Positions 45,312-54,719 of a stretch of DNA of 64,000 nt are shown here, piece after piece (within the stretch, counting starts at the first letter, position 1; the number at the start of each line of letters is the position of its first letter). A model generated the notes under the pieces. That model ran no database searches, was not told the DNA's origin, and saw nothing but the letters and a program-made list of their open reading frames with translations. Source of the DNA: Methanocella_A sp963792125 (GTDB lineage Archaea > Halobacteriota > Methanocellia > Methanocellales > Methanocellaceae); assembly GCA_963792125.1 (NCBI GenBank), contig CAWBVA010000004.1, positions 124,001 to 188,000 of the forward strand, in the 5' to 3' direction. The position numbers were made by a program, and so were the translations under genes.

Positions 45312-47431
45312 ATGGCAAAAACCGGAGCCTTCGAAGCAGTCATCCTGATGATACTCGTCCTGCTGTGCGCAGTCCTGTTTATCATCGTCATACAGGGGCC
45401 CGACCACGTGTCGGATCATGGCAACTGGAACATCTCCGGCGATGGCCCGGTGTCGAAAATCTATCATGGCGGAAGATGGCACCGCTTACCTGTTCGGGGG
45501 CGAGAATGGCAACACGATCTATGCGATCGGCCCGGACGGCGATAAAAAGTGGGCGTTCGAGGTGACCGGCCCGTGGCTGGCCTCGAAACAGGCATTTGCC
45601 GTCGACGATGGCACGATTTACCTGTACCTTTACGAGTTCGATAACATGACGACAGAGAGGTATGGCGGCCTGGCCAATTACAGGGCAACATGTTGACGAG
45701 GGCTACATGTACCGACGGCAACCGGAGCATCATGGCCATTTCCGACCACGGCAAAATGCTCTGGCGTGAGGACGTGCCGAACGGGATAAGCTACTACGGC
45801 ACGTCAATATACGCAGACGGCGGGCGTGTATATTATTATAATAACGACAGCGTCATGGTCCTCGACAGGAATGGCCGGACACTGTTCAATGTCAGCGGTA
45901 TCTACGGCCCTCCGACCGTCGACGAGCACGGCAACATCTTTGTCGTTAAGCTATTTATCGATGAGAACGGCGGGTTCGGGCCGGGCAAGATCATCGAGGC
46001 ATATTACCCCAACGGCACGCTGTACTGGCGTAACGATCTGGGCAGAACGATATACGGGATAATTGATTACGGGAGGATCGCGCCGTTCAATACGATCCTG
46101 CGATACCAGGACGATTCGCTATACGCATGGGTGGAGAACGGGACCGTCAGGCTGAGCACTAACGGGAGCGTCATATGGTCGAAAACCTTCCCCTATAACG
46201 GTTGCGTGCCGCTATCGGCGATGCCGATCGACTCGCAAGGCAACATGTACTATTTATTCAATGCATACCCGCCGTACATCGACGTGGTGACCCCCGACGG
46301 CAGGGAAATCCTGCGCGACTACGCCGTGCACAATGCGACGTTCCGGGGCATAGAGGACGGCGTCGTCTATTACGTCGATTATTATTTCAATAACAGCACG
46401 ATCGAACACGCTGAAAAGGAAAATCTCGTGTACGCCAATATCTCGGCATATAACATTATTGAAGACCGCTATTTGTGGAGCTTCAACCTGTCCCCCGGGG
46501 CTTCCGAGATATTGATCGCCGGGGACGATGCAGAAGTTCTCCCGTCGCTCTACCAGGTATACCAGGGCGGCCCGGACATTAACAAACTCCAGATTTCCAG
46601 GCAGCGTAACTACGACAATAATGTCGACGAACAGGTCCTGCTGATGAGACTGAAAGGGCTTTACTGCAGCTGGGGGATTCACCTTGCAAGGGGAACCGAT
46701 ACCCTATACCTGAACTATTATGCGTTCAACTGGCAGTACCCGGTCATTAATAACAAGACTACCTGCCTGTATGCGAACAGCCTCTACGCGATTGCCGATA
46801 ACGGCACCCTGCTATGGGAAAAGCCGCTGAACTCCCTCGTGACTTCCATGGCGGTCAATAACAGCACGCTGTTCTACAGCACCCGGAACGGCGGGTTCTA
46901 CGTCGAGAACGCTGCGAAGATCGGCGGAGGACTGGCCACTTCTCGCCATCGTCTACATGCTGGCCCGGTTCTTCATGGTCGGCACGGTGGCCCGTGCCCG
47001 GAGCCGTCTCGACAGCAACCAGAACCGCAACAGCGTCATGCGATACATCGTCGACAACCCCGGCCTGACCGTCCGCGACATCGCCCGGGGACCTGGACGT
47101 AAACCTCGGCACTATCCGGTACCACCTGCTCATCCTGGGCCTGAACCACAAGATCATCACTTACAAGGCCGACGGGAAATACATCCGCTATTTCACCAAC
47201 TCGAAGAGCTACAGCGAGGCGGAACAGCAGGCAGTATCCCTCGTCCGGCGCGAGGGCATGAGAAAAGTGCTCGATTTATTACTGGCAAAGCCCGGCGTCA
47301 CCAGCCGGGAACTCTCGCTGGCGCTGAATGCGCAGGAGAGCGCTGTCAGCCGGAATTTACGGGAGCTGGTGCAGAAGGGCATTGTCGATCAAAAACGTGA
47401 AACCAGGATGGCAGCCCGGCATATTCCATGA
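45312..47431 (+). CDS. membrane-anchored propeller sensor with two winged-helix domains (frame interrupted five times)
   Basis: About 705 residues after correction. N-terminal transmembrane helix (about residues 8-30, AVILMILVLLCAVLFIIVI); an extracytoplasmic PQQ/quinoprotein-like beta-propeller of about 500 residues (blades such as DGTAYLFGGENGNTIYAIGP and DNGTLLWEKPLNSLVTSMAV); a second transmembrane helix (LALLAIVYMLARFFMVGTVA); then two winged-helix domains, TVRDIARDLDVNLGTIRYHL and TSRELSLALNAQESAVSRNL. This is a one-component membrane transcription regulator. Breaks are single extra bases near 45467, 45685, 45703, 46935 and 47092; 2120 nt fits five insertions. The ligand is unknown. Similar regulators occur in methanogens. 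Confidence 0.75.
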
Positions 47432-47591
47432 ACGAAGGGCACAAAGAACATATCGCGTTCGCCATCGGAACGGGTGAAAAATTAGTCCTCGTTCTATTGA
47501 ACGCTTGTGATGCTGCCTGTCCGTTCGCCAAAAAAAAATCTCTGTCTGCTCGGTCTGCGTGCGCTTGCGCCCTGCAGTGCACATGAATCGA

Positions 47592-48498
47592 TTATTTCGT
47601 CCGCAGCAGCGGCGCCGCAGGCACTTCCTGGCCTTTCAGCATTTTCTTGATATTCTCCGGCTTGATCAGGCTGATGATGTCCATCAGGTACGTGAGCAGC
47701 TCGGGCATCAGCGTCATCACGGCGTAGGAAATGACCACGAGCGCGATCAGCGACCCGGTCTCCGCCAGCACGTTGTGCGCCCAGAAGAAGCTGGTATATG
47801 CCGCTGTCTCTCCGGTCCAGCCTATGACTGTATCCGTCATGATCTGGAACCACTGGTTGCCGAAGGCCAGGATGACAAACACGTCTCGTATCAGGTTGAG
47901 CACGTATATGACAGGCACCGAGATGATAAAAGCGGCCAGCCATCGCTTCCACGCTACGCGCACGGAACCGACGACGCCCACGAAGATCGCTATGCTCTGG
48001 ATAGCCGTACATGCCAGGATGATCTGCACCTGGTTATTGTGGAGGCTGATCACGTCGTTCATGCCTCCTTCAGGCGAAAACATGCGGAATGCCAGGCTCT
48101 CCGAGCCCGGTAACGATAGCAAAGGAGATCGCAGTCGTGGCCTCGATCAGCCACTGGTTCAGCGGGGCGATGTAGTCGAACGGGAAGTAAAAGACGCTGG
48201 CGATAGCCGCAGCCCTCGTCAGGACCATCAGGGACTCCCGCCCGTATCGGACAAGGATAAAGGCCGCATAGAATGTGGCGGGGATTGCGATGATACACGC
48301 GACCGTGTACATGATGTTATGCTCGTGGAGATAAAAGTTCGGCGTCGACAGGCCCCAGTAGACCCCGAAGACGACCCAGCCTGCGGCCGCTACAAATCTG
48401 CCCCATTGCTTCGGCAGGATTGAGGCTACGATGAGGGCCATCAATGATACCAAGAGCATTGCGTTAAAAGCTTGAGTCAAAATGCCGCTGACGTCCAT
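47592..48498 (-). CDS. artA: archaeosortase A (frame interrupted once)
   Basis: Polytopic membrane transpeptidase that cleaves PGF-CTERM-type tails and transfers surface proteins to lipid in archaea. About 301 residues with eight or so helices. The catalytic triad is visible: Cys in ILACTAIQSIAIF, Arg in VLNLIRDVFVILAF, His in SFFWAHNVLAE. One extra base near 48110 separates ISFAIVTGL from ESLAFRMFSPEGG; 907 nt fits one insertion. No clear PGF-CTERM substrate is seen in the window. Confidence 0.85.
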
Positions 48499-48632
48499 GT
48501 TCTCCTATCCCTGGCAGGTAAGCATAAGGCGGCGGCTGTTCATATTCTTTTCGATGCGGTGAGATATCCGGTATCCTGACTATGGATTACCCTGTGAATA
48601 AAAAGGTTTTTTGTCAGAGCATGTCTGCCATG

Positions 48633-48749
48633 CTACAGTAATGTAATGGTGATCGAGATTGTCAGTAGCGCATAGAGCGCGAGGATTACTGCTGCTTCTC
48701 TCCCGGTGAATGGAAAATCCTTTTCATGCTTTTCAATATTATACCCCAT
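48633..48749 (-). CDS. tiny single-helix membrane protein (38 aa)
   Basis: ATG 48749 opens MGYNIEKHEKDFPFTGREAA, then one transmembrane helix (VILALYALLTISITITLL) to the stop at 48633. A charged cytoplasmic start followed by a terminal helix is a typical small membrane protein. No family recognised. Confidence 0.45.
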   Translation of the reverse strand: MGYNIEKHEKDFPFTGREAAVILALYALLTISITITLL

Positions 48750-48904
48750 ATCATTTCCTGTCCCGGTATCCTGTCAGGACCAAATATTATTATTAAAACA
48801 AACTAACTTATATTTTTTGAAACAAATAGAAAATTAGGTTTTGTTGTAATAGAAAATAATATTTACAAAAGTGAAATGGGATAACTGGCAGGGATATTAT
48901 GACA

Positions 48905-49523
48905 TCAGCCAGTAATAATACGCTTCAACGCTCTGGCTGCTCCGGCAATATCGTCCTGGCTGACAACTGCGGAGATCACGGCTATGCCATCGGCACCGGC
49001 AGCGATAACCTCTGCAGCGTTGTGCATGCCGATGCCGCCGATGGCCACTACCGGTATCGATACCCGCGACTTCACTTCCCGCAACAGGTCCAGGCCACAG
49101 ACAGCCCCCGCATCGCACTTCGAGGTCGTGGGGAAGACCGGTCCCAGGCCGATGTAGTCTGCCCCGTTGCGCTCTGCCTTCCGTGCCTCGTCCAGCGTGC
49201 CGGCGGAAACGCCGATGATGAAACCCTTCGGCACAATACGTCGTGCGAACTTCAGCGGCGTGTCATCCTGCCCGAGGTGCACGCCATCCGCCCGGGTCTG
49301 CAGCGCGATGTCCAGTCGGTCGTTCACGATGAACGGCACGTCTGCTTCTTTCGCGATGTTCCTGATCTTCAGCCGCACAGCGCCCGAGATAGTGGCAGTC
49401 GCTGGTCTTATCCCTCAGCTGGATGACGTCCGCGCCACCTTCGATGGCCTGGCGGGCGATCTGCGGGTGGGTCAGCCCTTTCGATAATTTTTCATCGGTA
49501 ATGACGTAAAGGCCGTATCGCAT
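48905..49523 (-). CDS. thiE: thiamine-phosphate synthase ThiE (frame interrupted once)
   Basis: Joins hydroxymethylpyrimidine pyrophosphate and thiazole phosphate to thiamine phosphate. The start MRYGLYVITDEKLSKG, the VIQLRDKTSD loop, DVPFIVNDRLDIAL, GVHLGQDD and the C-terminal VVAIGGIGMHNAAEVIAAGA are all typical. One extra G near 49390 separates CHYLG from AVRLKIRNIAKEA; 619 nt fits one insertion and 205 residues. The ATG directly follows the thiM stop, so both are co-translated. Confidence 0.92.
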
Positions 49524-50324
49524 CTATGTCTCCCGGGCCTTCGCGCCTTTGTGCAGGTCTTCGGGCGTCAGCCGGTAGACTTCGTCCAGCAGCGCTGTCT
49601 TGTATGATGCGGGCCCGCTGCAGCGGGAAATAGCGCGCTCTCCGGCCAGCCCGAGTGCAGCCAGCGCTGCGGCCGTGGATGTCACATGGTCGTGCGTGAC
49701 TGCGGCGAATGCGCCAGTAAGCGACGACGCCATGCAGCCTGTCCCCGATACTTTGCCCATCATGGGGTGCCCGTTATCGACAAGCAACGTCTTCATGCCG
49801 TCCGTGACGATGTCGGTAGGGCCGCTCATGGCTACCACAATCCCCAGCTTATTGGCCAGCTTCCTGGCGATCTCTTCCGGTTCGCCGCTGACGCCGTCCG
49901 AGTCCACGCCCCTGACCTTGCCTTCCGCACCGGCCAGCACCGCAATTTCGCCTGCGTTGCCCTTGATGACCGAGATATGGAGCTCGTGAAGCAGCCTCCG
50001 TGCGCTATCTGTGCGGAGCCGGGTGGCTCCCGCGCCCACCGGGTCCAGGATAATCGGTATGTTCCGGTCGTTAGCTCTCATTCCCGCCAGCAGCATGGAC
50101 TCGACCTGCGTATGGTCGAGGGTGCCGATGTTCAGCACCAGCGCCCCCGCTATGGATACCATCTCCGCTACCTCGTCCCGGGAGTGTGCCATTACCGGCG
50201 CCGCTCCGATGCAGATGGTCACGTTAGCACAATCGTTGACAGTTACATAGTTGGTAATGTGGTGGACCAGCGGTCGCTTCGACCGGACTTCCGCCAGCAA
50301 AGACGCGAATTTTGTGTTATCCAT
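49524..50324 (-). CDS. thiM: hydroxyethylthiazole kinase ThiM
   Basis: Phosphorylates the thiazole moiety for thiamine salvage. 266 residues with N-terminal PLVHHITNYVTVNDCANVTI, the substrate region GAAPVMAHSRDE, and phosphate-binding SGTGCMASSLTGAF containing the catalytic Cys. ATG 50324 is chosen because upstream codons fall in repeat DNA; GGGGAGGCC before it may serve as a ribosome site. First of the thiM-thiE pair. Confidence 0.95.
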   Translation of the reverse strand: MDNTKFASLLAEVRSKRPLVHHITNYVTVNDCANVTICIGAAPVMAHSRDEVAEMVSIAGALVLNIGTLDHTQVESMLLAGMRANDRNIPIILDPVGAGATRLRTDSARRLLHELHISVIKGNAGEIAVLAGAEGKVRGVDSDGVSGEPEEIARKLANKLGIVVAMSGPTDIVTDGMKTLLVDNGHPMMGKVSGTGCMASSLTGAFAAVTHDHVTSTAAALAALGLAGERAISRCSGPASYKTALLDEVYRLTPEDLHKGAKARET

Positions 50325-50379
50325 ACGGGGGCCTCCCCAATTACGATTAAAAACGCGTCGGACGATAAATACGTTTTCG

Positions 50380-50560
50380 GCCGGTGGAGGCCGCAGAGGT
50401 TTCTGAGGCCACGGAGACTCATCACCACAGAGGACAGCACAGAGGTTTATAGAAAAAGCTTCGAGAGCCATTGTTAAAAAGTCCTCTGTGCAAACCTCTG
50501 TGACCTCTGTGCCCTCTGTGGTGAGAGACTCGGTGGCCTCTTGCTACCTCTGTGCCCTCC
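50380..50560. repeat. CACAGAGG-family inverted-repeat hairpin, copy 3
   Basis: The left arm (50387-50443) holds GGAGGCCGCAGAGG, CACGGAGACTC, CACCACAGAGGAC and AGCACAGAGG; the right arm (50480-50560) holds GTCCTCTGTGC, CCTCTGTGACCTCTGTGCCC and CTCTGTGGTGAGAGACTCGG. It lies between glycerate kinase and thiM, and the right arm supplies the kinase stop codon. Confidence 0.85.
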
Positions 50561-51905
50561 CCACAAGTACGCAGCGCAAGTCGCTCACGTTGGTGCCGGT
50601 AGGACCGGTATAGATCAGGTCGCCCATCTTATGTAAAAAGTGGAAAGCGTCGTTTGTGTCAAGCGTCCGGTCGATGGACAGCGACAGCTCAGCGGCACGC
50701 TTCAGAGTGGTCTCGTCTGCGATGGCGCCGCAGGCGTCCGTGGCACCGTCGATGCCGTCGGTATCGACAGATATTACGATCGTCCCGGGAGGATAGTTTC
50801 GCAGGTAGCCGAGCACGAACTCCTGGTTGCGGCCGCCTTTTCCCTGGCCGCGGACTGTCACGGTCGTCTCGCCGCCGGACAGGATGGCAGCCGGCGGCTT
50901 CATCGGATTGCCGCTCGCCAGGCATTCGGCGGCGATACCGGAATGCACCAGCCCCACATCCCTGCTCTCGCCCTTGATGCGCGATCCGAGGATGATCGGC
51001 CGGTAGCCCAGCGCCTCAGCCTTCTTCGCTGCTGCCTCCAGCGCCACGATGCCGCTGGCAATCACGACGTTGGTCACCCTGCCGAAAGCCGGGTCACCGG
51101 ACTTGAGTGTCTCCGGCACGTTGCCGTTGACGCCTGCTTTGATATGGCTGACGACACGAGGAGGCGCACGGTCGGTCAGGCGGTACTTTTCCAGGATGGA
51201 ACGGGCGTCAGAGTAAGTCGTTTCGTCAGGCGCTGTCGGCCCGGAAGCGATGAAACCCGGGTCATCGCCCACTACGTCCGAGACAATCAGGCTAAGCACT
51301 TCGGCGTCACCTGTCCAGTCCAGGATGCGTCCGCCTTTGGACTGCGACAGGTGCTTGCGCACACAGTTGATCTCGGCGATGGTGGCTCCGCTCTTCAGGA
51401 GCATGTCTGTCAGGCGGGTGATGTCCTCCAGCTTCACGCCAGGGGCCGGGCAGGGCATCAGCGCCGAGCCGCCGCCGGATACGAGAAAGATGATCAGATC
51501 TCCTTTTCCGGCAGCCTTAAGCAGATCATGCATCTCTTTCATGCCCCTGACGCCGCTCTCGTCGGGCAACGGGTGGCCGGCATGGACCACTTTTATGATC
51601 TTTGTCTGTACAGCAGCCCCATAACGGTCGATGACAATGCCGCCGGTGATCCGTCCGTCCAGAAGGCGCTCCATCTCGGCAGCCATTGTACTCGATGCCT
51701 TGCCGCCGCCTGCTACGTAAATGTGTTCGTACCCGGACAGGTCGAACCTCTGGCCCGTGACTGTCAGCGTATTGCTGTCGAGCTTCACGGCATTCCCGAC
51801 CACGTTCTGTGGCAGGACTGCGTCTATGCCGGCCTCCACGATGGACAGAGCATGGGCCCGCTGCTCGTTACCCCTGGCCAGGGCATCCCTGTCACGTATC
51901 CTCAT
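50544..51905 (-). CDS. glycerate 2-kinase (DUF4147/MOFRL type)
   Basis: Phosphorylates glycerate. 453 residues with the two expected parts: an N-terminal DUF4147 domain (VAGGGKASSTMAAEMERLL; FLVSGGGSALMPCPAPGVKL) and a C-terminal MOFRL domain (AILSGGETTVTVRGQGKGGR NQEF). Intact, although its last codons (VGRAQR-stop) are written in CACAGAGG-repeat sequence, so the element has probably replaced the original 3' end. ATG 51905; a plus-strand gene diverges upstream. Confidence 0.9.
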   Translation of the reverse strand: MRIRDRDALARGNEQRAHALSIVEAGIDAVLPQNVVGNAVKLDSNTLTVTGQRFDLSGYEHIYVAGGGKASSTMAAEMERLLDGRITGGIVIDRYGAAVQTKIIKVVHAGHPLPDESGVRGMKEMHDLLKAAGKGDLIIFLVSGGGSALMPCPAPGVKLEDITRLTDMLLKSGATIAEINCVRKHLSQSKGGRILDWTGDAEVLSLIVSDVVGDDPGFIASGPTAPDETTYSDARSILEKYRLTDRAPPRVVSHIKAGVNGNVPETLKSGDPAFGRVTNVVIASGIVALEAAAKKAEALGYRPIILGSRIKGESRDVGLVHSGIAAECLASGNPMKPPAAILSGGETTVTVRGQGKGGRNQEFVLGYLRNYPPGTIVISVDTDGIDGATDACGAIADETTLKRAAELSLSIDRTLDTNDAFHFLHKMGDLIYTGPTGTNVSDLRCVLVGRAQR

Positions 51906-51982
51906 GAAATCTGGAATGAGCCGCTACCAAAATAAATTTTGCATCGGAAAGACTAAGTATCATTAAATTGAAAATAAGTGTT

Positions 51983-53284
51983 ATGCTTAAGAAGCTCATG
52001 CTCACAGCTATCCTGTCACTTATCATTCTTCCACATTGTTGCTCTGCTGAAAGGAACGCGGTAATGGTCATCGTCGACGGGCTAGGGTCTACATACGTTT
52101 ACCCGGGCCGGGCACCAGCCTGCGTTGACAATTCCTCATTAGAGCGGATACACCTGGGCATCGTGGACAATGCAAGCGCATGCTTTGAGCTATGGGTGCC
52201 CACGCCTGATACGGAATCGGGAAACGCCGTGATCGCGACCGGCTACTCGGGAGCATCCGAAGAGGCCGTCACTTACTACGAGGCGACAATCTACGATGTG
52301 CTGCGCGCCGAGGGCTACCTGTGCATGGCCATCATGGAGACCGGGGACACTGCCGAAATGATAGCGGAGCCTGACATCGTCGTATACGAGCGTAACAATT
52401 CCCTTTACAACCCGGATGTGGCTATCGCTGTCAACAGCCAGTCAGTCCTTCCCGGGATCGAGAATATTGTATCAAGCGACCCTCTGGCACCAATAAAGGC
52501 AGGCTCTGACTATCGTGCAGCATACCGGCAGTACGATGACTGGTCAATAGACAAAGGGATCAGTATTGTCGACTACATGGGCCAGGCTTACCCGGGACAG
52601 AAGTATTTGCTAATAGTAAATATCGCAGGCCCGGATATGGCAGCGCACGAACGTGGCTATGACGCTTACCGCAAGGCGATCGAAGACATCGACGAAGGCC
52701 TTTTGCTGCTTGCGGATAAGTGCCGGATTACGAATACGGTAATGATCGTAACATCAGACCATGGCATGGGCTTCAAAACGTCTGACTCTAAAGGGTCGCA
52801 TGCGTCCGGGGCAGCATCGATGCGAAACGAGACCCGTCTTGCGCCACTCCTGATATTTAACGGAGAAACAGGTAATGCGTCAGGGGTATATGGCCAGCAG
52901 TGCCTTGCGCCGACTCTCCTGTCGCTGATGGAGTGCCCGGACACGCTTAGCATTGAAGACGGGGTGCCAGTACCCGTTAACGAACGTCCCTCGCTATATC
53001 TGATCAGCGACGAGCCGATCTCCGTCACCATCGAGAGTCCCGGCTTCTACAGGCAGGCTCCGGTCAATGGGACGTGCCGCATCGGGCCGCTGGACGCAGG
53101 CTCTTACAGGCTTACCTTACCAGGGGGTGTCAGGACGGTTAGCCTGGACCACGACGTCACGATACAACTGGCCGATACTTTGCAGGGGGGACAGCCGCCC
53201 GTGTCGTGGGTGCCATATGCCGCAGCCGCGGTGGTTTCAGCTGCGGGCATAGCCCTGGGGCTCGGCCTGATGCGGCGGAAATGA
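51983..53284 (+). CDS. membrane-anchored alkaline-phosphatase-superfamily protein
   Basis: About 433 residues. A signal peptide (residues 1-22) and a C-terminal transmembrane helix with basic end (AAAAVVSAAGIALGLGLMRR) frame an extracellular alkaline-phosphatase-fold domain. Metal-ligand motifs include VMVIVDGLGS near the N terminus, NIAGPDMAAHE in the middle and TSDHGMGF (about residue 265). The nucleophile region TPDTESGNA fits the phosphatase fold. It is related to archaeal phosphoglycerate-mutase/sulfatase-like surface enzymes; substrate unknown. ATG 51983 is chosen over TTG 51968. Intact. Confidence 0.75.
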   Translation: MLKKLMLTAILSLIILPHCCSAERNAVMVIVDGLGSTYVYPGRAPACVDNSSLERIHLGIVDNASACFELWVPTPDTESGNAVIATGYSGASEEAVTYYEATIYDVLRAEGYLCMAIMETGDTAEMIAEPDIVVYERNNSLYNPDVAIAVNSQSVLPGIENIVSSDPLAPIKAGSDYRAAYRQYDDWSIDKGISIVDYMGQAYPGQKYLLIVNIAGPDMAAHERGYDAYRKAIEDIDEGLLLLADKCRITNTVMIVTSDHGMGFKTSDSKGSHASGAASMRNETRLAPLLIFNGETGNASGVYGQQCLAPTLLSLMECPDTLSIEDGVPVPVNERPSLYLISDEPISVTIESPGFYRQAPVNGTCRIGPLDAGSYRLTLPGGVRTVSLDHDVTIQLADTLQGGQPPVSWVPYAAAAVVSAAGIALGLGLMRRK

Positions 53285-53295
53285 ATGGCTGCCGG

Positions 53296-54111
53296 TCAGG
53301 CGGCCGTGATCGCGCCGACGACCTTCTCCATCCCGTTGCCCAGGATTTCCCTGGCTTCCCGGACGGTGGTGCCATCGATGATGATAGCCCGGAGCGCCGC
53401 AGTCATCAGGTCCGGGCGCCGGTGCTGGAAGATGTTCCTGCCCAGCGAGATGCCCGCACAGCCTGCGGCCATCGCGTCCTCGACCATCTGCAGCACGGCC
53501 GTGTCGGTCTCGCATTTGGGGCCTCCGGCGATGACTACCGGCACCGGACAGGCAGCGACAACGAGCCTCATAGAGTTCACGTCACCAGTATACGGGCACT
53601 TGACAAGGTCTGCGCCCAGCTCGCCACCAATGCGTGCCGCGTGTGCAATCTCTGCAGGGGAGCCGGTCACGCCTTTGCCACGCGGGTAGGTCATCGCCAG
53701 CAGCGGCATGCCTGTCTCGTCACACCGATCGGCGACTTCGCCCAGACATTCCAGCATGTCATGCTCGGTTGCGCTGCCGCCTACATTCACGTGTACGCTG
53801 ATCGCATCGGCGCCAAGCCGGATCGCATTGTCGACCGTCGACACCAGCACCTTCTTGTTTTTATCTTCAGCGTACTTCGTGCCAGCCGATGCGTGCATGA
53901 TCACGCCGCATCCGGGCGGCGAGTGCAGTGACTTGATCAGCCCTTTGTGCAGCAGCACAGCGCTGGCCCCGCCTTTTTCGACCAGCGAGATAGTCCGTTC
54001 CATGTCAATGAGCCCGTCGATGGCCCCTTCGCTTACTCCGTGGTCCATCGGCACAATGACCGCCCTGCCCGATTCTAATATCCTGTTCATCCTGATTGTC
54101 TTGCCATCCAT
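53296..54111 (-). CDS. aroA': 2-amino-3,7-dideoxy-D-threo-hept-6-ulosonate synthase (ADH synthase)
   Basis: Class I aldolase-type enzyme of the archaeal route to dehydroquinate. 271 residues: AVIVPMDHGVSEGAIDGL near the start, the Schiff-base Lys region LVKCPYTGDVNSM (about residue 185), and the phosphate site VVIAGGPKCETDTAVL. Homologues in the DhnA/FbaB family can be fructose-bisphosphate aldolases, but this sequence, with GLIKSLHSPPGCGVIMH, fits the ADH synthase group. ATG 54111 follows GGTGTCAAC. No aroB' gene is adjacent. Intact. Confidence 0.85.
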   Translation of the reverse strand: MDGKTIRMNRILESGRAVIVPMDHGVSEGAIDGLIDMERTISLVEKGGASAVLLHKGLIKSLHSPPGCGVIMHASAGTKYAEDKNKKVLVSTVDNAIRLGADAISVHVNVGGSATEHDMLECLGEVADRCDETGMPLLAMTYPRGKGVTGSPAEIAHAARIGGELGADLVKCPYTGDVNSMRLVVAACPVPVVIAGGPKCETDTAVLQMVEDAMAAGCAGISLGRNIFQHRRPDLMTAALRAIIIDGTTVREAREILGNGMEKVVGAITAA

Positions 54112-54430
54112 GTTGACACCCCAATGGCAGACACTAACCATCACAAAACACGCGAACGATGCATGCGACGGAAGTGTCTGCTGCATCGTCCATTAATAAA
54201 ACCAGAAGCCAAAGCTGAAGCTAAACGAAGAAACGTTGATTAGCCCGTTGCTCTTGGTCTCCTGTGACATCTGAACAGTACTTTGGTCCGGGATTAATAT
54301 AAGCTTTGTGACGTCCATGTACGGATGCGGACGTACCTGGAAAACGGCATGCATCTCATTGTGCCTGCCGGACAATCACAGGCAATCCGGGGCCGCCTCT
54401 CGTGCGCGCGCGGGCGGCGGCTGGCGGATA

Positions 54431-54718
54431 TTACTTTCTCCGACGTTCGAACTCTTCCTTTACCTTTTCGAGCGGGATATCCTTCGAGGCGAGCAGTACC
54501 ATCGCGTGGAAGAACAGGTCGGCACACTCGCCGACAATCTCCTTTTCCCCGCCGTTCTTGGCAGCGATGATCAGCTCCGTCGACTCTTCGCCGATCTTCT
54601 CCAGCACCTTGTCCAGGCCCTTGCGGTGGTTGTACAAAGAGGTAGTGTACGAGCCTTCCTTCGGGTGGACCTTGCGGTCTGCAATGACCGCATAGACTTC
54701 ATCCAGCACGTCCGTCAT
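54431..54718 (-). CDS. hisE: phosphoribosyl-ATP pyrophosphatase HisE
   Basis: Second step of histidine synthesis, hydrolysing phosphoribosyl-ATP. 95-residue all-alpha NTP-pyrophosphohydrolase with the typical SYTTSLYNHRKGLDKVLEKI and metal ligands EESTELIIAAKN and CADLFFHAMVLLA. The ATG overlaps the CBS-ParB stop region (GAGTGACATGACG), so the two are translationally coupled. Intact. Confidence 0.95.
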   Translation of the reverse strand: MTDVLDEVYAVIADRKVHPKEGSYTTSLYNHRKGLDKVLEKIGEESTELIIAAKNGGEKEIVGECADLFFHAMVLLASKDIPLEKVKEEFERRRK

Positions 54719-54719
54719 G

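Noticed and set aside
51983..53284. PGF-CTERM substrate of archaeosortase
   Set aside because: A C-terminal helix and RRK end are present, but the PGF motif before the helix is missing.
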